A stretch of DNA of 64,000 bases from Schizosaccharomyces osmophilus (taxonomy: Eukaryota > Ascomycota > Schizosaccharomycetes > Schizosaccharomycetales > Schizosaccharomycetaceae). Numbering within the stretch: the stretch's first letter is position 1; every line of letters starts with the position of its first letter. The DNA lies in NCBI RefSeq assembly GCF_027921745.1, contig NC_079238.1, positions 62,001-126,000 of the forward strand. Direction: 5' to 3'. This document shows positions 9,025-20,783 of this stretch, piece by piece. The translations under genes were made by a program, and so were the position numbers. The notes beneath the pieces were generated by a model. The model made no database searches, was not told the origin of the DNA, and saw only the letters and a list, made by a program, of their open reading frames with translations.

Positions 9025-10445
9025 CACAGGAAACGTTTACGAGGTAATAGATATAGCTTTATGCCTTTGATTGTTAATCGTATTTAAGGGCTGGACATGT
9101 ACCTTAAGCTTTTAAGATCATCCCGCAAACATCCTGGTTATACTCGTTTCAAAGTGGAGCCTTAAAGAATGATGACCTACCAACATATGCAGTTGGAGAA
9201 ATAGAAAAAAGCACTATTTGGCTCCTCTTCTCTTAGCTTAATTTAGGTAGATAATTGGCGCACATGATATGATAGACGCTTGTTACTGTGGTTTTTATCA
9301 CTTACATTTAAAAACCAAACTCCTTGAATTCTGTAATGCAAAAAAAAAAAAAAAAAAAAAAAAAAAACAACTTGGAAAGACTGTTATATTGGAAAGAATA
9401 GAAGATAAAGGGAAGAAAGTCATGAAGCAAGCATCGTCATGCCAAAGGGTTTTGGTCGTAATTGCTCCATTGACTTTTGGTGGATTTGTTAGAAAAACGA
9501 TTCCCCGTTACTAGACCTCTGAAAATCACGAAAGTCTTTCGATAATTCCACCCCTGTACATGCAACGAAGATTTGCTGTTGTTGATACATTCAACTCGGC
9601 TCAGTATGGCTGGATGAAGTATCCGAGGGTTTCGACACAAAAGAAGCTAGCTACGTTCTGTTCATCCTTCGATAGAGTTAAAAAATGAAAAATTCGAAAA
9701 GTATAAATGTCGTTTAAAGCAGGTCGCAGCAACTGGTGAATCCTGCCTTATTTCCCATATATCGTCAAGAACATGCATCTTAAGAAAGACATACAATTAG
9801 AAACCTAAAAACCCAAAGAGGAACATCCCTAATCAGCCATATAGGATTCCATGGAAACAAATCAGTTGCACACATACTTATACCGAAGGTTACTCAACCC
9901 AGGATGAACTTGTGAATGAAAAAGATTACCACTGGTAAGGATTGATAATTGACAAATCCGTATAGCTTGGCAATTCATCAAAACGGTACGAATCTTAGAA
10001 TAAAAGACACAAGGAACAAAAAGTACAAATATGATTCACCAAAAAACACCCAATATTCCTCTTGTATGTGTCGCTTTGTACCACAAAGCCCATCGTTCAA
10101 CGTGAGAATGTTGAGGTGAACAAAGGAAGGATCACCTGCCAACATGTACTACGGAAGAAAGAAACTAGACAATACCAGAAAGGGTTTCTCGTTTGCTATA
10201 AAATTGAATGAATGTATTCAATCTTCTTGATTCCCACTCTATCATCAAGCATGGAAAGTAATCGTTTGTAGAAACAGGCATAGGATAGTACTTTTATAAA
10301 AGATAAATTTTCAATTCAAAGGTTTCATAAGCCGACATCAAAATATTTCTTTCTCCATGCTTCTATTCTTACCGTTCAACTTTTGTTATCAAAGAGAATC
10401 CCCACGACTAGCACCCTGCTAGATCAAAGGAGGGCAGTAACTCCT
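9025..10445. other. Long gene-poor gap
   Basis: Part of a 2.8-kb space between the DHA1 and hexose transporters. It contains a 27-base A-run (9340-9366). Short open stretches, for example about 9520-9690 on plus and 9437-9640 on minus, match no family I know. A non-coding transcript or decayed gene is possible but not shown. Confidence 0.45.
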
Positions 10446-10496
10446 TCCTATGGAAACGTTCCTTTCACACAACTAGCTTTTGTGTGAGCCATAGGA
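10446..10496 (+). other. Nested perfect inverted repeats, possible structured RNA
   Basis: Outer arms TCCTATGG (10446-10453) and CCATAGGA (10489-10496) enclose inner arms TCACACAA (10465-10472) and TTGTGTGA (10480-10487). Each stem is 8 perfect base pairs; the inner loop is 7 bases, with an 11-base bulge on one side and one base on the other. Two coaxial perfect stems in 51 bases are unlikely in unconstrained AT-rich DNA. The function is unknown; a terminator-like element, part of a non-coding RNA, or a protein-binding palindrome are all possible. Confidence 0.5.
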
Positions 10497-10732
10497 GCAT
10501 ACTCTTAACATATTAGCATATGCTTTTCCAACTCATTCGATATGCTTTACACCAAGCCATAAGGAAGAAAGAACAAACTCGGCAATTGTTTCTCCACCAT
10601 TTTAGACGTTCAGCATTTCGTAATCGGGTAACTTTATTTTGGTGAAAAGACGTAGAAACAATCTGCTACTAGCAAGTGAGTGAATCTTCAAATTAGGGGA
10701 AAAGAAAAAACGAGCTTTATGAATTACCATCT

Positions 10733-10779
10733 CAGCAAATTGCTGCCACTTAATTTGCTGCAAAGTTCGTTCTACGAAC
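10733..10779 (+). repeat. Two adjacent inverted repeats
   Basis: CAGCAAATT (10733-10741) pairs perfectly with AATTTGCTG (10752-10760) over a 10-base loop. Directly after it GTTCG (10765-10769) pairs with CGAAC (10775-10779). They lie 240 bases past the nested hairpin and inside a weak 113-codon open stretch (10680-11018) with no recognisable protein features. Confidence 0.4.
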
Positions 10780-11580
10780 CTATTTCCAGTCATCCACGTC
10801 AGACATGCAAAGTCCGACCTTCACTTAAGGTCGCTCCCTCCCTTGGGAAACGAGTAATCAATGTAGACCCAACAGAAACGAATATACCAAGTATTTACAG
10901 GTTTCTTTCACAGTGCTCAATAATGCAACCATCCATTTTGGGCTGTAAACTTCCTCCGGAAACTACCAAAATCAACATCTCAAGATTGCTAAATATAAGA
11001 ATTTTTGGAGTTCAATGAAGCTCTATGTTTGAGGCATTTCTTCTCCCATAAACACCAATCACAAATCTTTTGATTTAATCATGTTCACTGTTTGTTCGTC
11101 TTCTCCTCCGCTTTTTAAACTTTGCGAAAATGAAGGTGGAGATTTGGGATATACTCGATACGGGTTGGATCGTATTTTGAGTTTAGCATTATTCATTGTT
11201 TCGTACTAGAAAAAACTGGATTTTATTGGCAAAGAAAGTCCTCTTTTAATAACCTTTTTTCGCTACGGAATTCATTACGTGTATATCTAAATAACGGCTT
11301 ATGAAAAGTTTACTATTTATTAAGAGTCTTTTCCTTCTATTTATTTTCAATGATATCTGTACCATAACTAAATTCGTTCTTTCTTTTGATTTATGTTCCA
11401 CTGGTCCAAACAATCTCTTTTTGTTCTTTATCACCTCGCTTGTTGATTTTTATTGTTTACCCCATTTATATATGGAATTACACCTTCTTTATCTATTTCA
11501 TCCAAGTTTGAAAGCCCATTCATATTTTTTGACTTTTATTCTTTCATTTTTTTCCTAAGCTCCACAGCTTGAATTTCGAC
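10780..11580. other. Remainder of the gene-poor gap and hexose-transporter promoter
   Basis: No supported gene. The final few hundred bases are T-rich and contain a TTATATATGG TATA-like element near 11465, suitable as the hexose-transporter promoter. Confidence 0.45.
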
Positions 11581-13191
11581 ATGGCAAAGATTATTGTTAT
11601 CGTAATGCTAGTTTTTGTGTCAATGGCCGGCTGGATGAACGGTGCTGACACTGGCTCTATTTCTGGTGTTACTCATATGCGTGATTTTCAATCCAAATTT
11701 GCCGATCACTATGATCAAAAGACAGATAGCTATTCTTACTCTTCGGCTCGCCAGAGTCTCATTACTGGCATGATCAACGTTGGGTCGTTTACTGGTTGCT
11801 TCCTGTCGGCTCCGTTAGCAGACGCTGTTGGAAAACGTTATTCGATATTTATTTGGTGCATTGTTTACCTTATTGGAGTCATTGTGCAAATGACTGCTTC
11901 TTCCTCATGGATTCAGATTGTCATTGCTAAAGTTTGGACTGGCTTTGCAGTCGGCGCTACGTCGGTGATTGCCCCAGGATACCAATCTGAAGTTGCTCCA
12001 GCTTCCATGCGTGGAGCTATTGTTACAACTTACCAATTGTTTATTACGGCTGGTATTTTCGTTGCTGCTTGTATCAACATGGGTACGCATAATTACAAGC
12101 ATCACAAGTCAGCTTCATGGAGAGTTTCCATGGGAATGAATTTGTTGTGGGGTCTCATCACCTTGATTGGAATTACTTTTCTCCCCGAGTCTCCCCGGTA
12201 TTTGATAGCTATTGGTAAGGATCAAGAGGCTTTAAAAATTATGAGTAAAAATAACGATCTTCCATCAGACCATGAAGCAATTCAAGCTGAATATCATTTG
12301 ATTAAATCCGATTGCCAAGTCGAATTGGCTGGTGGACCAGTGAAATGGCATGAGATTTTTGGAAAAGACATTCGTTTTCGTACGTCCCTCGGATTTGCTG
12401 TCATGTCTTTTCAGCAACTCACAGGCGCCAACTATTATTTTTATTATTGCACCCAAGTCTTTAAAAACAGTGGAATAAGTTCACCCTACTCTGCGGCTTG
12501 TATCTTAGATGGGGTTAATCTTTTCTGTACTTTTTTTGCTATGTTTGTACTTGACCATTTCGGACGCCGTTTGCCTTTGATAGTGGGAGGTATTTGGCAG
12601 TCTGTTTGTTTCTTTATTTATTCTGCAGTCGGTGATAAGGCTTTGACCCGTGACGATGGAAGTTCCAACCAACACGCAGGTGCGGTACTAATTGCATTTT
12701 CTTGCTTTTTTGTTGCCAGTTTTGCTGTAACATGGGCTCCGGCTGCATACGTTATTGTTGGTGAGTCCTATCCTGTGCGTTACCGCTCAAAGTGCGCCGC
12801 ACTTGCTACCTCTGGAAACTGGCTTTTTGACTTCTTAGTTTCATTTTTCACTCCATACATTACCAATATAATTGGCTTTAAATATGGATACGTCTTTGCA
12901 GTTTCTAATTTGATCGGTTCAGTTATCATCTTTCTCTTTGCCCATGAGACAAAAGGTCTCACTTTAGAAGAAGTCAATCTTGTTTACTCTTCAAACTTGA
13001 AGCCATGGCGCTCACGTCCAAAAGAGCTTGGTGGTTACTCAAAGGACCAGCAAGAAGCAATGGAAAAAGCAAATACTGGTGTATGTGGGGAATCCTTCGA
13101 CCACTATGAGTATACTCCTAATACTATATCTCCTACCGAGTCTTCTTTATTTCATAAAAAAGATGAGCAATTGAACAACGAGAAAGAATAG
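11581..13191 (+). CDS. Hexose transporter, Ght family (MFS sugar porter)
   Basis: A 12-helix plasma-membrane sugar:H+ symporter or facilitator of 536 residues, close to the fission-yeast Ght proteins. Sugar-porter signatures are visible in order: [18 protein letters not shown] in helix 1, PESPRYL after helix 6, [12 protein letters not shown] in helix 7, DHFGRRLPL after helix 8, and [11 protein letters not shown] after helix 12. The frame is open from a TTG at 11569, but the family N-terminus (MAK...VFVSMAGW) fits the ATG at 11581. The long charged C-terminal tail is typical of Ght proteins. Which hexose it prefers, and which S. pombe ght it matches, cannot be read from the sequence. Confidence 0.93.
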   Translation: MAKIIVIVMLVFVSMAGWMNGADTGSISGVTHMRDFQSKFADHYDQKTDSYSYSSARQSLITGMINVGSFTGCFLSAPLADAVGKRYSIFIWCIVYLIGVIVQMTASSSWIQIVIAKVWTGFAVGATSVIAPGYQSEVAPASMRGAIVTTYQLFITAGIFVAACINMGTHNYKHHKSASWRVSMGMNLLWGLITLIGITFLPESPRYLIAIGKDQEALKIMSKNNDLPSDHEAIQAEYHLIKSDCQVELAGGPVKWHEIFGKDIRFRTSLGFAVMSFQQLTGANYYFYYCTQVFKNSGISSPYSAACILDGVNLFCTFFAMFVLDHFGRRLPLIVGGIWQSVCFFIYSAVGDKALTRDDGSSNQHAGAVLIAFSCFFVASFAVTWAPAAYVIVGESYPVRYRSKCAALATSGNWLFDFLVSFFTPYITNIIGFKYGYVFAVSNLIGSVIIFLFAHETKGLTLEEVNLVYSSNLKPWRSRPKELGGYSKDQQEAMEKANTGVCGESFDHYEYTPNTISPTESSLFHKKDEQLNNEKE

Positions 13192-14039
13192 TTATTTGAC
13201 GCTATGAAAACTTAGAACCACCAAAAAAAAGAAAAAAACTAAAAATAAAAATAAAACCAAAACCAAAAAAAATAAGTACCTTTGAAATGGGGTAGTAAAA
13301 TCGATGATTTTAACGACCTTTTTTGCACGAAATTTACGATAGGATCCTAAGGTTTTATGAATATGGTAAGTATAATGAAAATTGGCTACGATTTAAAGCT
13401 GGTAAGATATTCACATACGTATTCTTGACCGAATTGGGGTAGCCCTGTTTTGCTTACATATAAAATGTTTATACATAAATTTACTTTTGTTGACTACTTT
13501 GCCAAGTGACTAAATTATATTGCTCGTATACAAAATCTGAGACGTTTAATCGTCTATGAACGAGCCTTTGTTTTCTAAAGAGTTTTATTGTTATTGAATA
13601 TCTTTATTTTCTTGCGCTAATGATGTAAATTTATAGTTTGTATTTCAATTGTTTGTGACAATCGTTTCAGCTTGCGCTTCCTGAAACCAGATGAGCAGAT
13701 GAGCTTACAAAATAGAAATGATTTAGTGGCATAAAATATTGTTAATTTCAAGGCTCAAATGCAACATCACTCTCTATTTGTGTGATAGACTTTTCATGTC
13801 TACCATAAGTGGGAGTCATCATCTTTTCTGATAGTCAGCTTTTCGACTTTATAACAAAAAAGAAGCAAATGGATGCAAAGAAAATTTAGCAATCTAAAAA
13901 AAAAGAAAAAAAATATTGTTTCTTTTTTTTTTCAGCATTTAGTTATATACGATCGTGTGCAGGTCAATCGTAAAATAAAAAGGATATAAGTATAAAACTC
14001 TTAAATATATTTGTAGGCTATTATGTATTAGTAAAAAAA
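13192..14039. other. Intergenic, AT-rich
   Basis: Begins with an A-rich tract (about 13218-13275) that may serve as terminator or replication-prone AT DNA. No coding potential recognised. Confidence 0.55.
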
Positions 14040-15688
14040 AGACTGAAAGGGCGAGCTATACTTGCGCAACATAATTCCATTAGGATCAGTAATTTTCTTA
14101 ATAGTCTTCATCAAAGAAATCATTTAAGGTGTTTTGGAGTACCCAATATACGCTCTTTTCAGAAAACCAAGCCCTTGCTCAGATGAAATTGAACCTTGAA
14201 GAGCAGCAACCCGTTCAAATACCCAAAGTTCAAAATCTTTTTCGACGTTCTTATCAAGCTGCTTTGTAGCAACGTTCAAATGCAAGTTTCCATTACCTAT
14301 ATGGCCGAACCCTACGACGTGATGACTGACTGCCCAGAAGCTTGGTCAATTAAATTTAAATCAACCAATCTTCCCTTTGTTGCTTTTAATAAATCAAAAA
14401 GAACTTGCAGGTAAGGAAACGTCGTACTTGTATATACCGGAACCAACTTTCGGTAAACATCCTGCGGTGCCCTCTCGACGTGTCACGTACTCATCGTTTT
14501 GCTTGTCATTTTGGCAATTGCACCTTCGTTAATTATCTTCTCTTCAGTTAGGCTGTGGACTACCTATTTGAGCTTCTCAAAATCATGTCCTTTACTGGAT
14601 CTTTGAGTTTCAACGAGAACATAAAACGGGTGTTCTCCTTTCAGAGAATGAGACAGCGAACTGTGAGCATCCACAAACCGTTGCGAAGTTTCGTCCATTA
14701 ATTCAAATGCAGAAAGGATTTCTGAGAGATGGTATTTAGCGATATAATAGGATTTCAAACCATCTTCATGGCACGGTAGATCCAATAAGGCAACGTTCCT
14801 TGAACGGGACCTTTAAGGACAAACGACAATTTAATCAGGTGATGATTCCCAAGTACCCTTCACCTCCGGTGAAAAGCTGCTTAATATTTAAGCCAGTCTT
14901 ATCTTTACGTACATGAACCAGATTGTTTAATATGGTACCATCGGGTAGTACAGCCTCCATACCAATAATATTTCCATGGAGGCTACCATATCGCATCAGA
15001 TGAAGACCACCTGCTGAAGTGGTAGCACAACGCCGACTTGAAAAGTTTTCTTTGCTCCAATATCAAGTGGAAAAATATGTTCTCTTTTAATGAAAGATTT
15101 ATCCGTATCTTCCAAAATGATACCAGCATCCAAGGTGAGGATAGAAGAAAGTTCGTCGAAACTGTGAATTTTATTCATCAGAACCAAATTTATGACGATC
15201 TCATCAATAACAGGGACAGGGCCACCAACAAAACCCGTGTTTCCTCCTTGGCGTACAACAGCAAGTCGACGAGAATACAGTATTTGGCGATTTGGCTGGC
15301 CTGTTCTGTAGTTTTGGGCTTGATAGCTAGCCGTAACTTTCCTCGGTAATTTTTGGTCCAGTCAATTTGAAAGCATCGAATTCAGAAGGATCGCTAGATT
15401 CATCAAGGTCGGTAACAATGGATCCTCCATCCTTTGCAAGGACGCTTTTGAAGTAGTCAACATCTTCTTGACTTAAAGTAGTATAACGGCAATCCCGCTG
15501 TGAAGAAGGATAAGCATCTGAGGTGAAAGACGGTTTGGACAAAGGCTGTGAGTCATTCTCTTTACAATTCTTACATTTATTTCCATCAGCCATGAACTCT
15601 GGATTGCCTTTGTCAACTTCACAATGGCATGATTACTCTGATGAGTGCAAGAATGCTTAGTACTGCATTTACAATCTTTGTTTCCCAT
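14040..15688 (-). pseudogene. D-lactate / D-2-hydroxyglutarate dehydrogenase (Dld2/Dld3-like) pseudogene
   Basis: Fragments in all three minus-strand frames line up in order with an FAD-linked D-2-hydroxyacid dehydrogenase. Recognisable pieces are an N-terminal TTLSQEDVDYFKSVL, the FAD-binding QGGNTGFVGGPVPV (about 15210-15250), DAGIILED and [26 protein letters not shown], the GGEG.LGIIT loop, YHLSEILSAFELMDE, EHPFYVLVET (about 14620-14650), IYKYDVSLP, HHVVGFGHIGNGNLHLNV (about 14270-14325) and the terminal IGYSKTP and DPNGIM. At least six frameshifts or stops interrupt it, so a functional product is not expected. Nearly the full length remains readable, so inactivation is probably fairly recent. 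The opening frame (ATG at 15688) is unusually cysteine-rich (CKC, then CKNCKEN in the next frame), unlike usual family N-termini. Confidence 0.88.
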
Positions 15689-16630
15689 GGTGAAAATTCT
15701 TCGGTATCTAATTCAATTAGTATGCTCCTTTTTTTCTTCTTAAGAAATGCTTTTTATTAAGTACTCGAGAAATCTTTGAACAGAGTATGCTTGATTGATT
15801 GTTTTTACGTATGTATAGCCAGTCAATCATCCTTTCGTTTTCACTTTGAGATGTTTATCATTACAAATACTGAAATAAACGAATTTTGATGACTTTATAA
15901 CCAAGACGCAAACCCGATAGCGACGTCAATATTCCAGTACCATTTCTAGCAGACTTTTGGTTTTTTTTTTTTAAAACGCTTCTAATTTTTTACCTTTATC
16001 GAAAGTAAACGTGATTAAACAAATCGAAACTAAACCATTCCCCCTTTTTTGGGTAAGAATCCATGGATCGGCAAAAGTTTGGTAAATTCAAAAATGATAT
16101 TTATGTACATTGTGCTCGACCGACAACGTGATTTGACCTATCCCAGTTGAGATATGAAGTTTGTTACGAAGTAGGGTTGTTTTCTTCATACCAGTAGAAC
16201 GCGGTCCTTAGTATTCTCCTCCAGTACTTCTATTGTGTTATAAGACAGCACTTAATAGCATCCACTTTCGGCGAATTCGAAATCGCAAAAACAAAATGTC
16301 AAACCATGAGGTTGTCTAAAGAAGTTTAGCAAGTATGATGATGACCTGAATTCAATAAGTACAACCGTCGTATTATTTCGAAGTTATACGGTAAAGTTCT
16401 ACCTGTAAAACTGATATGTTTGTGTCCAGACATATGCTCAAATAAGTTATCAATTAGACTGAAGAAGTAAATGATATATCTTTTTTTCCTTTCAATAGCG
16501 TTTTGGATGAGTGTATACACCAGGCATAACGAAAATACATAGATTAAGAGTTCTATTTTCATAATACCCCTGAATCAATATAGGATTAACTGGTGAAGCT
16601 GTAGAATTAATTCGTACAATACGACTTCAA
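15689..16630. other. Intergenic
   Basis: Former promoter of the dehydrogenase pseudogene plus the 3' region of the DHA2 transporter. A 78-codon minus-strand open stretch (16326-16562) starts with ATG and has a hydrophobic N-terminus, but shows no family features; I do not call it a gene. Confidence 0.5.
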
Positions 16631-18172
16631 TCAAACCGAAAAATCACTTTTCTTATCGTCATTCGTTACACCCAAGTTTTCAACATCGGGTCCTCGTCGA
16701 CTAGCTTTTGTGAAAATAAAGACAGCTGCAATCAAGGATACTCCGACACCAAGGCCACCAAATCCAATTCCCATGTACCAAGCACTTCGGTATCCCCTCA
16801 AAATATTCGTTCCTTTATGGTTAAGATGTACTTCAATGGTGCCAGCAATACCGAGGCCTATCGAGATAGAATAATTTACAACGGTACTCACAAGAGACGC
16901 AGCAATGCCTTGATTTTCCTTTGAAACAAAATCACTAATTACCAAAGTTGCGGCTGGAAAACTCATATCCATACCCCAAGGAGTTACGATAGTAGCAACA
17001 AAGGTTTGTGCCCAGTAGGTTTGATGGATAGGGGCCGTCGCTAGCAAAATTGAACCAACGGTAAACGCAACCATAGAGATAATCATACAAACAATAGGTC
17101 TAAACCGAGACATTAACTTCCCTGTTGTGGCTGCAGCAACACAGCCACTTATACCAACGGGCGCCATTTGAGCGACAGTTAACAAAGGAGTACTATTTCG
17201 CATCACTTCGAAAAAGTTCCACAAGTAGTAAATCCATATTCCAAAACAAGCCCAACCGGCGGCTATACATACAAGGATAAATCCAATCTCCCCGTTTAAC
17301 GCATCAGGAGGTAGAAGGGGTTGGATCGTTTTATGTTCAACATATAAAAAAACAAGGAGTGATAAAAACCCAACAATCAACAAAACATACACGTATGGTA
17401 TTTGCCAACCAACGACTGGGCCCTGATTCCATGCAAAATTAATAAGTACCAAACCGGCAATACCAAAGAACGACCCAAGATAATCGAAGTGCTGCTTTTC
17501 TGAAGCTTTCTCTTGATTTGTATCTTCTTGAATATCTGGAATAATGAAATAGCTTGCTAAACAGAAAAAAAAGCAGACAATACATGTGCACCAATAGGCC
17601 CAGGGCCACCAAGCCAACTGTGCAAAAATTCCAGAGAAAACAGCACCTAAAAGAAATCCATTCGGTGCTGTAGCTCCAAACATACAAAAAGCCCATTGCT
17701 TTCGTTTTCCAGGAGGATAAACCCTACCAAGGATGGCCAATGCATTGGGTAGCAAAAACGCAGGAGCAATTCCCGTAAGTGCACGACAAACGTCGTACAT
17801 AATTGCAGACTTGGCGTAGACACTAAATCCAGATATCAACGACCATAAGCTATACCATGCATACCCGAACATAAACATATTCTTATGACCGTACATATCA
17901 CCAAGTCTTCCGGCAATAAGAATAAACGTGCCCACTGTCAAGCTGTAAGAAGCCGGAAACCAACTCAATTGACCGCCATTAGTTGTCCCAAATGCTTTTC
18001 CGATAATGTGACTTGGTGCGATTGTTTGGCCCAAACCAGCTTGAGTCATGAGCTGAGCACTGGCAGTCATAAATACAAATAGTAACTCATGAACTAACGA
18101 CATTGGCGGGTTGCTAACCGGTGGTTTCCCACCTGCTTTGAGAGAAGGCACCTCAGCGCTTGGACTATTCAT
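16631..18172 (-). CDS. MFS transporter, DHA2 family, ATR1-like
   Basis: A predicted 14-helix plasma-membrane drug:H+ antiporter of 513 residues, resembling budding-yeast Atr1 and its fungal relatives, which export aminotriazole or borate. The segment QAGLGQTIAPSHIIGKAF and the helix 2 region LSWFPASYSLTVGTFILIAG are typical, as is motif A (GRLGDMYGHKNMF). RALTGIAPAFLLPNALAIL and the GATAPNGFLLGAVFSG loop follow. A charged loop with a run of Glu, Asp and Lys residues lies around residue 225. The ATG at 18172 gives the family N-terminus. The substrate is inferred only from family membership. It is oriented away from the gap at 18.2-20 kb. Confidence 0.9.
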   Translation of the reverse strand: MNSPSAEVPSLKAGGKPPVSNPPMSLVHELLFVFMTASAQLMTQAGLGQTIAPSHIIGKAFGTTNGGQLSWFPASYSLTVGTFILIAGRLGDMYGHKNMFMFGYAWYSLWSLISGFSVYAKSAIMYDVCRALTGIAPAFLLPNALAILGRVYPPGKRKQWAFCMFGATAPNGFLLGAVFSGIFAQLAWWPWAYWCTCIVCFFFCLASYFIIPDIQEDTNQEKASEKQHFDYLGSFFGIAGLVLINFAWNQGPVVGWQIPYVYVLLIVGFLSLLVFLYVEHKTIQPLLPPDALNGEIGFILVCIAAGWACFGIWIYYLWNFFEVMRNSTPLLTVAQMAPVGISGCVAAATTGKLMSRFRPIVCMIISMVAFTVGSILLATAPIHQTYWAQTFVATIVTPWGMDMSFPAATLVISDFVSKENQGIAASLVSTVVNYSISIGLGIAGTIEVHLNHKGTNILRGYRSAWYMGIGFGGLGVGVSLIAAVFIFTKASRRGPDVENLGVTNDDKKSDFSV

Positions 18173-19967
18173 TCTTAAAGCAAATGTGTACCTTTAAAAT
18201 CACAGATAACTGCTTTTTTCTTCTATCTATACAAAGTAATTCAAAATATATGAATAGTAGTCACCATGAAAGGAAATTGGTTGAAATGAAATAGCCACTA
18301 GATTTATATAGTCCTACTACATTTGGCAGGTCAATTAGTCGTCTTCAAATTAGTAAGCGTCGACGAAACTCAGGCTCATTATTGGTTAATATTTTTCCCA
18401 TTAATAATCATTGAATTTATTTTTTTATTTTTTTTCTTTAGCATGACTTTTTCGGGATAAGCGTTCATCTTCATGGCACATCGTGATAGATTTAGTTCGA
18501 AAGCAAATGTTAGCAGAACGGCATCAAGAATGATTTCCGTGATAAATCGATTTGTTTTTTAAATGGCGTTGACACATTAGTATGGATAATGGATGGAAAA
18601 AATACGACTTTTTACCCAGGTTTCTCTTGTACACCTTTTAAGGTAGGCCGCATAGTGAGAGCTAGCATATTTCTGTGTTCGAAAAGGATTTTCACAATGA
18701 TTCATAAAATGAGCCGAGCAATCCCAGTTGGAAAAGCAGTAATTTGGGAAGCCCCAAACTAAGATGGTGACTAATTACTCCGGAAACTATGACTGATAAT
18801 ACCTGGTGCTGAAAAGCGTTTTAAAAATTATATGAATTCCAATTCGAAAGTTGGATTCTTTAGACTGAAAGACCTGGCTGTTCCGGTTCCATCCGTATTT
18901 TGTCTTTGACTTAGAAACGTGAAACCGTAACAAAAACTCAAATACAAAATTGCACATATTGTTTGATATGTTTACTGATCCTAATATATTAATGATCATA
19001 TTGGATGCAAATAAAAATTAGCTCGTCCATGAAAAACAATTCATTTTCACGAGGGTGGGCCGGAACTATGACTCAACAAGAAAATGCGATTGAAATTTGA
19101 TGCTCCATGTTTTGAATGTAACAATCTATACTGTCACAAAGCGAGACAAAGTGAATGAAAACTTTTTAGCTGGCAGCGTGAGGGATAAACATTTCTGGCA
19201 TAGAGCTGTCTGGCGTATTTCTTGATATAACTGAATCTTTTGTCGAAACTCACAAATGGAAGGGATCTTTACAAAAATAAGAAGTTTCCTCTTCGTTTGT
19301 ACCATGAGTTTGACACCTTACGAAATAAGCAAGAAGGTGTAAACGCTAACTGGCATGCTTATACTGACTGTATATTATTTACATAAAAGATAATTGGGCC
19401 TTGTTTATGTCTATAAAGGTTTACGAACGATCTAATGACGATACGGTACAAAAGGTGAAGAATTTCCCGATCAGGCAAGGTGCTGAAGATGAGATGAGAA
19501 AGTGTCTCAGAGTAAGCCATTGGGCCAGAGCGTTGAGTGCTCGTACTTTTATTTTATCTTTTAACACTTTTTGTTTATAATATGGCATTTTCTTCTCCAG
19601 GTATCTCTTATTTCGTTTCATAGTAAATCACATTCATCATTAGCTGTGTCGGCGTCCTCGAATATTGAGTTCCTCTCCATCGTCAAAGTTCTTTGGAAGA
19701 AGAGCGTTCTTATCAATTTTAAATTGTTAGCTGCTAGTGAAAACATTAATTTGCTTGCACGAGGATTCGTAACCGCAAGACAACGAATTCATTAGCAATA
19801 CAAATACTGAAATTGATTTAAAGGTGCACAACAGCAATATCTTTATGTTTTGTTAAAGAAGGACGAATGAAAAGAAGATCAGGAACGCTCAACTAATTGA
19901 TGGCATAGGAGAGGAATTCAATCAACAAACAAAAGCTAACTACTACATCGGCAGGCCAATTCAATTT
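18173..19967. other. 1.8-kb gap, possible unidentified gene relic
   Basis: No intact gene. On the minus strand between about 19150 and 19800 several protein-like stretches occur in different frames, for example SETLSHLIFSTLPDREILHL near 19500, suggesting a decayed gene that I cannot name. The first 200 bases are the DHA2 promoter. Confidence 0.35.
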
Positions 19968-20783
19968 TTACAGGATTGTAGAAAAAGTCGTGACAAGGGC
20001 CAAGAAAATGTATAGGAACTTGCCGGCTCTGATGAAGGATGCGGAGGATTTGTGGCTTACAGGAGTCTTTAGATTTGGTGCTTTATAAGGTAAGTTGGAA
20101 CGCTTCCTGCTTGCGTTCACTTGCGCATTTAAAGACCTTAAGAAGTTGTCTTCATTATATATTTCTGGATCAAGAAATTGCCAAAATTCATCCTGTAGAT
20201 TTTGGTCATTTTGCCATAGTTCATCTTTCTGGTACCTCAATTGACAGGTTTGATTACCGTCGCAAGGATAAAGATAGTAATCGTATTTCGAAAGTGTTCC
20301 GTTCGCATCTAATCCATAAGTGTAATTGGAATATGCATATGTCATATTTGGGGTCAGCATATAGTAAGATTGGGAGATTCCTGAGGCGTTGATATGTTTA
20401 TGAGAAGAATCTCTCATAAATACGGAAACAGTCGCATTGAAATTTGGTATCTTGGTACATTTCCGAGCAGTACCTTTGTAGCATTTTTTCCTCTTTGCAT
20501 TAATCTGTGTGCATGTAATACTGGAACGATTGTAGGGAACTGTCAAAATAGAGCCGGCATAATCTGTAGACAAGCTGAAACTCTCTCCGCCAGCCGTAGG
20601 AGGATTCATAATGAACGAAACATTCCCACGACAATTTTTACTATACGGGAACTTCTGGACGTAGAACGGGTAATCGACCGTTTCCACATTGTTAACGTTG
20701 TCATTTGTGGATAAAAACTTGGAAGGAATAGCCCATCCCAACGAAAACCAGACAAAGTAGATCAAGAAAATGGAAGTCTTCAT
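19968..20783 (-). CDS. Secreted glycoprotein with signal peptide and probable GPI anchor, function unknown
   Basis: I do not recognise this 271-residue protein. Residues 1-18 form a typical signal peptide ending near GWA. The mature part has nine N-glycosylation sequons (NVS, NRS, NAT, NAS, NMT, NYT, NGT, NQT, NAS) and six cysteines that could form three disulfides. A polar region follows, then a Ser/Ala-rich SSASF cleavage-like site and a hydrophobic tail of about 17 residues ending at the last amino acid, which fits GPI attachment or a single membrane anchor. It is Tyr- and Asn-rich and lacks Ser/Thr-rich repeats of flocculins. It is most likely a cell-surface or cell-wall protein. The frame is intact from the ATG at 20783. 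It could be lineage-specific. Confidence 0.75.
   Translation of the reverse strand: MKTSIFLIYFVWFSLGWAIPSKFLSTNDNVNNVETVDYPFYVQKFPYSKNCRGNVSFIMNPPTAGGESFSLSTDYAGSILTVPYNRSSITCTQINAKRKKCYKGTARKCTKIPNFNATVSVFMRDSSHKHINASGISQSYYMLTPNMTYAYSNYTYGLDANGTLSKYDYYLYPCDGNQTCQLRYQKDELWQNDQNLQDEFWQFLDPEIYNEDNFLRSLNAQVNASRKRSNLPYKAPNLKTPVSHKSSASFIRAGKFLYIFLALVTTFSTIL

Noticed and set aside
9340-9366. 27-base A-run as a retroposed poly(A) tail
   Set aside because: No target-site duplication or retrocopy was found beside it.
10680-11018. 113-codon plus-strand open stretch
   Set aside because: Begins at GTG, overlaps strong inverted repeats, and shows no domain or compositional sign of a real protein.
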